Below are positions 44,552 through 52,665 of a stretch of DNA of 64,000 bases, piece after piece. Where the stretch lies: the NCBI RefSeq assembly GCF_963676285.1, contig NZ_OY781063.1, positions 2,418,001 to 2,482,000 of the forward strand, read 5' to 3'. Each line of letters starts with the position of its first letter. The stretch's first letter is position 1. Made by a program: the position numbers and the translations under genes. The notes beneath the pieces were generated by a model that was not told the origin of the DNA, searched no databases, and worked only from the letters and a program-made list of their open reading frames with translations. The stretch comes from an uncultured Sphaerochaeta sp. Lineage in GTDB: Bacteria > Spirochaetota > Spirochaetia > Sphaerochaetales > Sphaerochaetaceae.

Positions 44552-45417
44552 TCTTCCTTGGGGGTGGTCCACAGCTGTTTATACTGTCGTGGACTCATCT
44601 GCATATGACTCCTGAACTGGCGTGCGAAATAATTCGCATCTGAAAATCCGGTCTTTTCACTGATCCTCTCAATGCTCAGGTCAGTGGTCAGAAGTAGATT
44701 GGAGGCATAGGCGATTCGCCTATGGATGTGGAAATCGACCGGGGACCAACCCGTTGAAAGCTTGAACTGTCGGTTGAGTGTGCTTGCACTCATGTTCGAG
44801 ACCTCAACGAGCTCGTTCAAGGGAATGCCGCGGTCGATATTCTGCTCCATATAGATGATGACTTTCTCGAGGCGTTGATCATTCTGGAAAGCAGAACCTC
44901 GGCGAGCACTGTGGAATCTGCTTACCAGGATGAGAAATTGGAGCAATTTTGAGTAGGTCATTGAGGTCGATCCCTTGCTGTAGTCCTGTTGCTCCGACTC
45001 CTCCTTTATAGCGCTTATCAGGGAAACAATCTCAGCATGTTGGTGTGAGTTGAGCCGAACCAGAGGGACGTCACCTTCTTCTTGCATGAATGTCTCAGGA
45101 AACCCAGCCACGTCCTTGACCTCGGGATAAAGCACTGAAAAGGCCTTCTTTCCAATAAGTAGGTTATAGAGGACTAGATTCTCAATATCTGCATATCCAT
45201 GAATGGTTCCCGGGCGAATACAGAACACCATGCCTTCCTGCAACTGTCGCTTGTCCTGTTCCAAGAGGTGGCTTCCTTTTCCTGACACCACTACCACGAT
45301 TTCATAGAAATCATGCCCATGTAATGAGAAAGGAATCTCAGGGTCACGGAGTAACACTTTCACGGGGAGGCTGTTTTCCTTGAAGAACATGGTTTCGTGC
45401 AGAGTAAAACTAGACAT
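44548..45417 (-). CDS. AraC-family regulator of L-rhamnose genes
   Basis: A 289-residue regulator. The N-terminal cupin-like domain has HGHDFYEIVVVVSGKGSHLLE and PGTIHGY. The C-terminal double helix-turn-helix (about 190-285) has NMSASTLNRQFKLSTGWSPVDFHIHRRIAYASNLLL and the second helix SEKTGFSDANYFARQFRSHMQMSPRQYK. It resembles RhaS/RhaR. It is divergent from rhaA, and the 34-base element at 45417 begins at its own start codon, so it may also regulate itself. The inducer, probably L-rhamnose, is inferred from the neighbours. Confidence 0.85.
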   Translation of the reverse strand: MSSFTLHETMFFKENSLPVKVLLRDPEIPFSLHGHDFYEIVVVVSGKGSHLLEQDKRQLQEGMVFCIRPGTIHGYADIENLVLYNLLIGKKAFSVLYPEVKDVAGFPETFMQEEGDVPLVRLNSHQHAEIVSLISAIKEESEQQDYSKGSTSMTYSKLLQFLILVSRFHSARRGSAFQNDQRLEKVIIYMEQNIDRGIPLNELVEVSNMSASTLNRQFKLSTGWSPVDFHIHRRIAYASNLLLTTDLSIERISEKTGFSDANYFARQFRSHMQMSPRQYKQLWTTPKED

Positions 45418-45450
45418 GATAAAATCGTGCTAGAATTTGACTATTCTGTC
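45417..45450 (+). promoter_or_regulatory. 34-base rhamnose regulon element, rhaA copy
   Basis: The element contains AAAATCGTGCTA and TGACTATTC and matches 48893-48926 at 28 of 34 positions. An AACTAT at 45476 stands 59 bases after the element's first base, exactly as CACTAT does in the second copy. There is no recognisable -35, as expected when an activator is needed. The AraC regulator encoded alongside is the candidate binder. Confidence 0.7.
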
Positions 45451-45514
45451 AAGGTAAAAAATGTAAATGGTGGCAAACTATTAGAGTAAATACTTTCGTA
45501 TGAGGAGGGCTGTC

Positions 45515-46765
45515 ATGTCTTACTATGAAGTAGCCAAGAAAATATACGCACATTATGGTGCCGATACCGACTCTGTCCTGGAACAATTGTCTGACGTTCC
45601 TATCTCTGTCCACTGTTGGCAGGGCGATGATGTTGGCGGTTTCGAGCGTCCCGATGCCGAACTGGCTGGTGGAGGAATCCAAACCACAGGGAACTACCCC
45701 GGTAAAGCAAAGACTGTCGAACAGTTGCGTCAGGATCTTGAGCAGGTATTCTCCCTGGTTGGTGGAAGTCATAGGCTGAATCTTCATGCCAGCTATGGGG
45801 AGTTCGGTTCCACCTTTGTTGACCGTGACCAGATTGAGGAGAAGCACTATCAAGGTTGGCTTGATTGGGGCAAGAAGATGGGAATTCCTCTGGACTTCAA
45901 TGGAACCTTTTTCAGCCATCCAATGGCTGATGATGGCTATACTTTGGCAAGCAAGGATGAGAGAATCCGTAGGTTCTGGATTGAGCATGCTAAACGTTGT
46001 AGGAAGATTGCTGCCTGGATTGGTGAGCAACAGGGGAGTCCCTGTATCCTCGACACCTGGGTTCCTGATGGTGCAAAGAATCTCACCGTTGACAAGTTTG
46101 GGTACCGTGCCATTCTCAAGGAGAGCCTTGATGAGATTTTTGAGACCGAGTATCCCAGTGAGTTCATGAAGGATGCCTTGGAGACAAAACTCTTTGGTAT
46201 CGGCAGTGAAGCCTTCGTAGTAGGCTCCCACGAGTTCTATATGAACTATGCAGCACGAAACAACAAGATGCTCTGCATCGACATGGGCCATTTTCACACA
46301 GAGGAAGACATCTCAGATAAACTTTCCGCCATCCTTCTCTTTGATGATGAGATTCTCTTGCACGTCAGTCGTCCCATGCATTGGGATAGTGACCATGTGG
46401 TTCTGTTCAATGACAAGATCAAGATGGTTGCTGAGGAGCTGGTAAGAAGTGGAAAACTGGAATCTTCCCATATAGGTCTGGACTTCTTCGATGCATCCAT
46501 CAATCGTATTGGCGCATGGGTTACCGGTATTAGGGCAATGCGCAAAGCCTTGCTCTTTGCAATGCTTGAGCCGATTGATCAACTTATCGAGTATGAAGAG
46601 GCAGGAAATGGCTATGCAACCATGGCGCTGCTTGAACAGCAGAGTGTTCTTCCATTCGGTGCCATCTGGGATGAGTACTGCAGAAGAACCAACACTCCAC
46701 TGGAGAGTGAACTCATTGAGCTGGTAAGTTCCTATGAGAGGGAAGTATTGGAGGAGCGTTCATGA
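45515..46765 (+). CDS. rhaA: L-rhamnose isomerase
   Basis: A 416-residue enzyme converting L-rhamnose to L-rhamnulose, Mn2+/Zn2+-dependent, cytoplasmic. Landmarks: ISVHCWQGDDVGGFE, TTGNYPGKAKT, NLHASYGEF, PLDFNGTFFSHP, LDTWVPDGAKN, the metal-site sequences GSHEFYMNYAARNNKMLCIDMGHFH and HVSRPMHWDSDHVV, and GLDFFDASINRI. GAGGAG precedes the ATG at 45515; an ATG at 45500 is in frame but sits on the ribosome-binding site. Its stop overlaps the aldolase start by 4 bases. Confidence 0.96.
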   Translation: MSYYEVAKKIYAHYGADTDSVLEQLSDVPISVHCWQGDDVGGFERPDAELAGGGIQTTGNYPGKAKTVEQLRQDLEQVFSLVGGSHRLNLHASYGEFGSTFVDRDQIEEKHYQGWLDWGKKMGIPLDFNGTFFSHPMADDGYTLASKDERIRRFWIEHAKRCRKIAAWIGEQQGSPCILDTWVPDGAKNLTVDKFGYRAILKESLDEIFETEYPSEFMKDALETKLFGIGSEAFVVGSHEFYMNYAARNNKMLCIDMGHFHTEEDISDKLSAILLFDDEILLHVSRPMHWDSDHVVLFNDKIKMVAEELVRSGKLESSHIGLDFFDASINRIGAWVTGIRAMRKALLFAMLEPIDQLIEYEEAGNGYATMALLEQQSVLPFGAIWDEYCRRTNTPLESELIELVSSYEREVLEERS

Positions 46766-47841
46766 GTTTTGCTTCCCTGATCGCCCACTCCAAGCGGTAT
46801 GGATCGGACCCTTCTTACGTATTATTGGGAGGTGGAAACACCTCCTATAAAGAGGGGAACATCCTCTATGTAAAGGCTAGTGGCCATGCCTTGGGAACCA
46901 TTGATGAATCGGGTTTTGTCAAGATGGATCTGAGGAAGCTGGAGAATATCTGGGGAAAACAGTACAGCAATGATGACGAGCAGAGAGAGGATGAAGTCCT
47001 CAAGGATATGATGGATTGTCGCCTCGAAGGAGAGACAGCACGGCCTTCTGTTGAGGCTTTGCTCCATGCGTTGCTCCCCTTTCCTTATGTCATCCACCTT
47101 CACCCTGCCATGGTGAATGGTCTTACCTGTGCACAAGAGGGAGAGACGGCTGTTGCCAGACTTTTCCCTGAAGCGCTCTGGATTGAATTGGTGAAGCCTG
47201 GATTCATCCTTGCAGATATTGTTCGCTCCAGAATGGCCAAGCAGAAGAAGGAAACAGGAAAGGTCAGTTCCCTGATTTTCTTGCAGAACCATGGTATTTT
47301 TGCCGGAGGGCAGAGTTTGGAGGAGATTGAAAACCTCTACAACTCCTTGATGGGAAAAATTTCCTCCCAGTTGGTAAGAAAGCCTGATTTTTCACCCTTG
47401 GAAGCAGACTCATATCGTGTTGAATCAGTCAAGAAAGAGCTTGGAACGCTTACAACAGAGCCTGTTCTTTTCTCTTGGAACAAGGAGTTTGCGCACTACC
47501 TGCAGGATGAGAAACATTTCCAGCCAGTCGCTTCTTCCTTTACCCCTGACCATATTGTTTACGCCGGTTTCAAGCCTCTGTGGGTTGAAGAGGGGCAGGA
47601 TGTAGCCTCTGTTTTCAAACAGTATGAGGCCGAACACGGGGTAAACCCTAAGATTGTCTGTGTGCAGAACCTAGGGGTATTCTCTTTGGGTGAAAAGCCG
47701 ATGCCGCTCTTTGTGGATACCGTATCGATTGCGGTGTATACCGAGAGTTTTGGAGGACCCCGTTTCATGGATGATGCGATGATTGATTTCATCAGAAACT
47801 GGGAAGTGGAGAAATATCGGTCTTCAGTTGCATCAAAGTAG
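46762..47841 (+). CDS. Class II aldolase, rhamnulose-1-phosphate aldolase-like, without the usual dehydrogenase domain
   Basis: A 359-residue class II aldolase. LGGGNTSYKEGNILYVKASGH, the zinc site VIHLHPAMVNG and a third histidine in QNHGIFAGG are present. The tail IDFIRNWEVEKYRSSVA corresponds to the junction that, in bifunctional RhaE/YuxG proteins, leads into a short-chain dehydrogenase domain. Here the protein ends there. It should split L-rhamnulose 1-phosphate into dihydroxyacetone phosphate and L-lactaldehyde. The rhamnulokinase it needs is not next to it, but a kinase of that family starts at 63842. It may also serve L-fuculose 1-phosphate. Confidence 0.82.
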   Translation: MSFASLIAHSKRYGSDPSYVLLGGGNTSYKEGNILYVKASGHALGTIDESGFVKMDLRKLENIWGKQYSNDDEQREDEVLKDMMDCRLEGETARPSVEALLHALLPFPYVIHLHPAMVNGLTCAQEGETAVARLFPEALWIELVKPGFILADIVRSRMAKQKKETGKVSSLIFLQNHGIFAGGQSLEEIENLYNSLMGKISSQLVRKPDFSPLEADSYRVESVKKELGTLTTEPVLFSWNKEFAHYLQDEKHFQPVASSFTPDHIVYAGFKPLWVEEGQDVASVFKQYEAEHGVNPKIVCVQNLGVFSLGEKPMPLFVDTVSIAVYTESFGGPRFMDDAMIDFIRNWEVEKYRSSVASK

Positions 47842-47846
47842 GTAAG

Positions 47847-48800
47847 ATGGCATCACTGCAGGATATAAACAAGCGTTTTAATGCGGTGATGCCGTTCGTT
47901 ACACCAATTGGTGTGGTGCTCGGCTTGCTGCTTGGTCATCGTTTGGATTCCTTCCGTTTTCTTGGAACCTATTTTTTCGCATTCATTACCTTTGTAGGAG
48001 CCTTGGGGGTAAGCTATCGTCAGTTTGCCCAGATCGCACGTCGAATGACCTCTGTGCTGCTTGTGCTCTTCAGTGCGCATATAGTGCTGCCGGTTTTTGT
48101 CGCACTCATTGGACGAGTGATATTTCCCACACAGCCTGATATTGTCACCGGTTTTGTTTTGCTCTCTTCGATTCCGATTGCAGTGACCGCCTTTATCTGG
48201 TCAACCATTTATGAGGGCGATGCCGCCCTTGCCCTTTCACTCATCATTCTTGATACCTTGCTTTCTCCCATCTTGACACCCCTGACGATCAGACTGCTTT
48301 CCAATACGACAGTGGCAATCGACCAAGGAGGGATCATGACCAGCTTGCTGGTGATGATCGTCCTACCATCCCTTGTGGGGATGTTGGTTACCCAAACCAT
48401 GCCCAAGGTTGCAAAGGAAGCCGTGCTCTATCTCAGTCCAGTTACCAAGCTCTTACTTATTGTAGTGGTGGTAATTCATGTAGGAGCGCTCTCTGGTTCT
48501 CTCTCCTTCTCCTGGATCTATGTTCCACTCATTCTGATGAATCTACTCGTCATTGCCTTGGGGTTCCTCCTTGTCTATGTACTCGCCAGATATGTCCTGA
48601 AGGTGGATCGTCCCAGCCTTGTCAGTATGACGTTCACCGGAGGAATGAGGAATATCAGTGCAGCTTTGGTGCTTGCTACCACCTATTTTCCTCCTCTTGC
48701 AGCCCTTCCTGTCATCTTGGGAATTCTCTTCCAACAGACATTTGTAGGGTTATTGGGGGGAGTGCTGTTTGGAAACAGGAATAGCAAGTATTCTTCTTAA
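47847..48800 (+). CDS. BASS-family (bile acid:sodium symporter-like) transporter
   Basis: A 317-residue membrane protein with nine to ten hydrophobic segments. TGFVLLSSIPIAVTAFIWSTIYEGDAALALSLIILDTLLSP and FTGGMRNISAALVLATTYFPP are the two signature regions of the SBF/BASS family. Members carry organic anions with sodium. It starts 5 bases after the aldolase stop, so it belongs to the rhamnose operon; it could import a carboxylate or export a product such as a lactaldehyde-derived acid. Substrate unknown. Confidence 0.75.
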   Translation: MASLQDINKRFNAVMPFVTPIGVVLGLLLGHRLDSFRFLGTYFFAFITFVGALGVSYRQFAQIARRMTSVLLVLFSAHIVLPVFVALIGRVIFPTQPDIVTGFVLLSSIPIAVTAFIWSTIYEGDAALALSLIILDTLLSPILTPLTIRLLSNTTVAIDQGGIMTSLLVMIVLPSLVGMLVTQTMPKVAKEAVLYLSPVTKLLLIVVVVIHVGALSGSLSFSWIYVPLILMNLLVIALGFLLVYVLARYVLKVDRPSLVSMTFTGGMRNISAALVLATTYFPPLAALPVILGILFQQTFVGLLGGVLFGNRNSKYSS

Positions 48801-48817
48801 TCTGCACTCATAGAGAT

Positions 48818-48829
48818 ATTCACGTGAAT
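48818..48829. other. 12-base perfect palindrome between the two rhamnose units
   Basis: ATTCACGTGAAT lies 18 bases after the BASS transporter stop. It could be a protein-binding site. As a terminator hairpin it would have almost no loop, though ATTTTC follows. Confidence 0.3.
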
Positions 48830-48892
48830 CATTTTCTTTGGTTTGTCTTTTGACTTTCGATGTATAGGAAATTGGGTTCCATATCTGTTTCA

Positions 48893-48926
48893 TGACAAAA
48901 TCGTGCTAAAAAATGACTATTCAGTT
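48893..48926 (+). promoter_or_regulatory. 34-base rhamnose regulon element, transporter copy
   Basis: Second copy of the element at 45417-45450 (28 of 34 identical). CACTAT at 48952-48957 is a -10-like hexamer 59 bases from the element's first base, the same distance as in the rhaA copy. It lies about 140 bases before the binding-protein start, giving a leader of roughly 100 bases. Confidence 0.7.
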
Positions 48927-49066
48927 ATTGCAGATTTTGAAATCGGTGTCACACTATGAGTAAAGGAAGTTGTGACAGTAGTTTTGCTGTTTGCCCTGGT
49001 GTTCTGCCAGGTACAGATAGGTTCCGGGTTTTCCCGGAGAAGATTTCTCAAAAGGAGTGTTTTGTT

Positions 49067-50080
49067 ATGAAGAAAACGTTGTTGTTTGTTCTCATCATGA
49101 CCATGGCCCTTGGTGCAATGTTCGCCCAGGGAACCAAGGAAGCAGCACCAGCTGGTGAAAAAGAGATTGTCATTCTCGGAAAGAGTATGGGAAATGGGTT
49201 CTTTGATGCAGTATTCAAAGGTAGTGAAGAAGCTGCCGCTGAGCTCGGTGGGATCAAGACGACCTATATGGCTCCTCCCCAGGCTACTGCAGAGGGACAG
49301 ATTGAGATCATCGAGACCTTGATCGCACAGAGAGTTGATGGTATTGCCATCAGCGCAAACGATGCAGATGCATTGATTCCTGTAGCCAAGAAAGCCATGG
49401 CAGCCGGTATCAAGGTTATCAGTTATGACTCTGGTATCAACCCAGGTGGACGTATTGTTGACCTTCTTCCCAGTAACCCTGAACTCATTGGACGCCAGCA
49501 GATTCAGCTTGCTGCAGAACTGACTGACTACAAGGGTGATGTTGCTGTCCTTTCCGCTTCAGCTCAGGCTACCAACCAGAATCTCTGGATTGAGTGGATG
49601 AAGGAAGAGATCAAGGAAGCTGAATATTCCAACATGAAGCTTGTTGAGGTTGTCTATGGTGATGATGCCCCCGATAAGAGCTATCGTGAAGCAGTCTCCT
49701 TGATGCAGAAATATCCTAACCTGAAGGCTATCATCTGCCCGACCACTGTTGGTCTGCTTGCAACCGCACAGGCTGTCAAGGACGCTGGAAAGAGTGGCGT
49801 TGTTGAAGTCACCGGTCTTGGTCTTCCTTCAGAGATGAAGGGATACATCCTCGACGGCACCTGCCGCCAGATGGCTCTTTGGAATCCCATTGACCTTGGA
49901 TACAGTTCCACCTATATCCTGAATGGTCTTATTGAAGGTACCATCGACGGAGCAACTGGTGAAGAAATTCCTGCCGGTCGCATGGGCTCAATCAAGGTCG
50001 AAGAGAACGGTATTGCCTTCATGAGTACTCCTTATGTATTCAACAAGGACAACATCGAGAAGTTCGCAGAGATCTACTAA
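49067..50080 (+). CDS. rhaS: L-rhamnose ABC transporter, substrate-binding protein
   Basis: A 337-residue periplasmic binding protein of the ribose/rhamnose (family 4/2) class. The signal peptide KKTLLFVLIMTMALGAMFAQ is followed by a spirochaete-like mature start GTKEAAPAG. GKSMGNGFFDAVFKGSEEAA, ANDADALIPVAKKAM, SYDSGINPGG and the C-terminal LPSEMKGYILDGTCRQMALW match RhaS. The frame is open to 48956, but the signal peptide and the GGAG before 49067 decide the start. It leads the rhaSTPQM unit. AI-2 binding proteins are close relatives, but rhaM at the operon end argues for rhamnose. Confidence 0.88.
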   Translation: MKKTLLFVLIMTMALGAMFAQGTKEAAPAGEKEIVILGKSMGNGFFDAVFKGSEEAAAELGGIKTTYMAPPQATAEGQIEIIETLIAQRVDGIAISANDADALIPVAKKAMAAGIKVISYDSGINPGGRIVDLLPSNPELIGRQQIQLAAELTDYKGDVAVLSASAQATNQNLWIEWMKEEIKEAEYSNMKLVEVVYGDDAPDKSYREAVSLMQKYPNLKAIICPTTVGLLATAQAVKDAGKSGVVEVTGLGLPSEMKGYILDGTCRQMALWNPIDLGYSSTYILNGLIEGTIDGATGEEIPAGRMGSIKVEENGIAFMSTPYVFNKDNIEKFAEIY

Positions 50081-50093
50081 TCGAATCACAGCT

Positions 50094-50123
50094 GGCTCCT
50101 GCTTCCCTTCGGAAGTGGGAGCC
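50094..50123 (+). other. Hairpin between binding-protein and ATPase genes of the rhamnose transporter
   Basis: GGCTCC (50094-50099) and CTTCC (50102-50106) pair with GGAAG (50111-50115) and GGAGCC (50118-50123) around a CTTC loop, with a small internal loop. It sits right after the binding-protein stop and, like the hairpin at 18784, probably lowers downstream expression or protects the upstream mRNA. Confidence 0.6.
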
Positions 50124-50151
50124 TTTGCATCTGCTTGCATAAGGAGGAACA

Positions 50152-51669
50152 ATGCAACAGGCATTGTTGGAAGTACAACACGTAACAAAGGTGTTTCCCG
50201 GTATCAGAGCCTTGGATGATGTGCATCTCTCCCTACGAAGGGGTGAAGTGCATGCTCTCATCGGTGAGAACGGAGCAGGAAAATCCACCTTGGTGAAGAT
50301 TCTCACGGGAGTCTATATCCCTACCAGTGGAACGATGACGTTTGAGGGGAAGGAAATCTCCTTTAAGAATGCAATCGACGCCCAACAGGCAGGGATTGTT
50401 GCCATCCACCAGGAAGCATCCATGTTTCCCGAACTCAGTGTCACAGAGAATATCTATATGGGACATCACCTTAGGAATCCAAAAACGAAAAAACTCGACT
50501 GGAAAACCATGCAGGAGAATACCCAGGCATTGCTCCAGAGGATGCAACTCGATATCAATCCAGACTCCTTGGTCAAGAATCTCAGTGTTGCACAACGCCA
50601 CATGGTGGAAATTGTCAAGGCACTCAGCCTTGATGCAGATCTGGTCATCATGGATGAGCCGACCAGCGCACTCACCGGCCGAGAGGTCGATGATCTGTTC
50701 AGGATAGTCCGTTCCTTGAAGGAAGAGGGAAAGGCAATCCTCTTCATATCCCATAAGTTTGAAGAGATTTTTGAAATTTGCGATTACTACACGGTTTTCC
50801 GTGATGGACAATATATCGGGGAAGGAAAGGTGGCAGAGAGCAGCGAAGATACAATCATAAACATGATGATCGGACGCTCAATTGACCAGATGTATCCCCA
50901 CCATGAACCAAAGATCGGCAAAAAGGTGCTTGAGGTTAAGCACCTCAGTCAGCTTGGTGCCTTCAAGGACATCTCCTTTGATTTGCATGAAGGGGAGATA
51001 CTCGGTCTCTTTGGGCTTGTCGGAGCTGGTCGCAGCGAGGTGGTGAGAACCATTTTTGGAATTGACAAGGCCAGTGAGGGGACGATGCATTTGCTCGGGA
51101 AACCCTTTATGCCGGGAGGTGCCATTGACAGTATGCGGAAAGGAATTGCCCTAGTGCCTGAAGACCGCCAGAGGCAGGGTTTGGTGTTGAAAATGAGCCT
51201 GACTCATAATATCAGCCTACCGGTGTTGACCAATCTCTGCTGGAAAGGCCTGGTGACCAGAAAGAAGACTGAAAAGAACTATGTCCAGGAACATGGTGAT
51301 CAAATGGAGATAAAATCGGCAGGGTACCATGTCGATGCTGAAACGCTCAGTGGGGGTAACCAACAGAAGGTCGTCCTTGCCAAGTGGATTGGGACAAATC
51401 CGAAGATTCTCATTCTTGATGAACCTACAAAGGGTATTGATGTAGCAACGAAGGCAGCAGTACACGAATTCGTTTGTGATATGGCGGACAAGGGTGTTGC
51501 CGTTATTTTGATCAGTAGTGAGCTTCCTGAAATCTTGGGAATGTCAGACCGGATCGTCGTGATGCATGAAGGGTACCAGACAGCCATTCTTGATGCAGAA
51601 GAAGCGACAGCAGAGTCAGTAATGCGGTATGCTATCGCAACTGTACAGATGGAGGCCTCCAATGCCTGA
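50152..51669 (+). CDS. rhaT: L-rhamnose ABC transporter, double ATPase
   Basis: A 505-residue ATPase with two ABC domains, as in ribose/rhamnose importers. Domain 1 has Walker A GENGAGKSTLV, signature LSVAQRHMVEIVKAL (a degenerate form) and Walker B LVIMDEPTSALT. Domain 2 has GLVGAGRSEVV, LSGGNQQKVVLAKWI and ILILDEPTKGID. It powers the two permeases that follow. AAGGAGGAAC precedes the ATG. Its end overlaps rhaP by 8 bases. Confidence 0.9.
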   Translation: MQQALLEVQHVTKVFPGIRALDDVHLSLRRGEVHALIGENGAGKSTLVKILTGVYIPTSGTMTFEGKEISFKNAIDAQQAGIVAIHQEASMFPELSVTENIYMGHHLRNPKTKKLDWKTMQENTQALLQRMQLDINPDSLVKNLSVAQRHMVEIVKALSLDADLVIMDEPTSALTGREVDDLFRIVRSLKEEGKAILFISHKFEEIFEICDYYTVFRDGQYIGEGKVAESSEDTIINMMIGRSIDQMYPHHEPKIGKKVLEVKHLSQLGAFKDISFDLHEGEILGLFGLVGAGRSEVVRTIFGIDKASEGTMHLLGKPFMPGGAIDSMRKGIALVPEDRQRQGLVLKMSLTHNISLPVLTNLCWKGLVTRKKTEKNYVQEHGDQMEIKSAGYHVDAETLSGGNQQKVVLAKWIGTNPKILILDEPTKGIDVATKAAVHEFVCDMADKGVAVILISSELPEILGMSDRIVVMHEGYQTAILDAEEATAESVMRYAIATVQMEASNA

Positions 51670-52663
51670 CCTATCCTTCTCCTCCTTTGTAAAGAAAGCA
51701 CTGGCACGTAGGGAGGCAACCCTTACCTTGTTGTTGGTGGTACTTCTGGTGCCGATTTCAATCCGTTCTCCGCAGTTTCTCTCTGCGAAGAATATCTCCA
51801 CCATCCTCAACGACATGGCTATCCTCTCCATTGTCGCCATTGGTGAGTTCTACGTAATCCTCTCAAACGGAATTGACCTATCGGTAGGATCCATCATCGC
51901 CTTCACCGGTATGGCTACCGGTATGATCAATGAGGCAAATCCTACAGTGAGTCCCTTGTTTCTCTTGCTTGCAGGAATGGGCATTGGGATGGTGATGGGT
52001 CTCTTCAATGGTGTGCTGGTTGCCTATGGAAAAATTCCCCCGATCATCACCACATTGGGTACGGTGAATATCTATCGCGGGCTTACCTTTCTCCTCAGTG
52101 GAGGTACGTGGGTTACAGCCCATGAGATGAGTAAATCCTACATAGATTTCCCCCGTAACAGCTTCCTAGGAATATCCAACCTGCTTTGGATTGCCATTAT
52201 TGTCATTGCTGTTTTCTATTACTTCAGCAGGTATACCCGTACAGGACGAGAAGTCTATGCGATCGGAGGAAACCCGACGGCTGCAAAGTTCGTAGGAGTG
52301 AATGAGAGCAGGGTCAGGGTAGTAGTCTTCCTTATCAGTGGAACGCTCTGTGGTCTTGCAGGGGCTCTTTGGACCGCTCGCTACGCTTCTGCAGTGAATG
52401 AGATGGCAACTGGTTTTGAAATGCAGGCAGTAGCAGCCTGTGTACTTGGTGGGGTCAACTTCGCCGGTGGCTCCGGTGGCATTATCGGGGTGGTCCTGGG
52501 GACGCTCTTCCTTGGTGTGGTCACCAATGCGTTGCCGGTTATCTACCTGTCAGTTTTCTGGCAAACATTTGTCCAGGGATTGATCATTCTTATCGCATTG
52601 ACGCTCAACACCATCAGCGACCAGCGAAAGACGAAGAAGCTGCTTGCTCAGAGGAGAGGCTAG
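51662..52663 (+). CDS. rhaP: L-rhamnose ABC transporter, permease
   Basis: A 333-residue RbsC-type permease with eight to ten membrane segments. NGIDLSVGSIIAFTGMATGM, GLFNGVLVAYGKIPPIITTLGT and ALWTARYASA are typical of the family. The frame is open from 51629; the GGAGGCC before the ATG at 51662 decides the start. It forms the channel with rhaQ, which follows 2 bases after. Confidence 0.88.
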   Translation: MPDLSFSSFVKKALARREATLTLLLVVLLVPISIRSPQFLSAKNISTILNDMAILSIVAIGEFYVILSNGIDLSVGSIIAFTGMATGMINEANPTVSPLFLLLAGMGIGMVMGLFNGVLVAYGKIPPIITTLGTVNIYRGLTFLLSGGTWVTAHEMSKSYIDFPRNSFLGISNLLWIAIIVIAVFYYFSRYTRTGREVYAIGGNPTAAKFVGVNESRVRVVVFLISGTLCGLAGALWTARYASAVNEMATGFEMQAVAACVLGGVNFAGGSGGIIGVVLGTLFLGVVTNALPVIYLSVFWQTFVQGLIILIALTLNTISDQRKTKKLLAQRRG

Positions 52664-52665
52664 GT

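Noticed and set aside
45449..46297. A 282-codon open frame on the minus strand opposite rhaA
   Set aside because: It lies entirely within rhaA, which has full family similarity, and its translation shows no recognisable domain or ribosome-binding site.
48818..48829. Palindrome ATTCACGTGAAT as a terminator
   Set aside because: A hairpin would have almost no loop and the following T-run is weak; kept only as a possible binding site.
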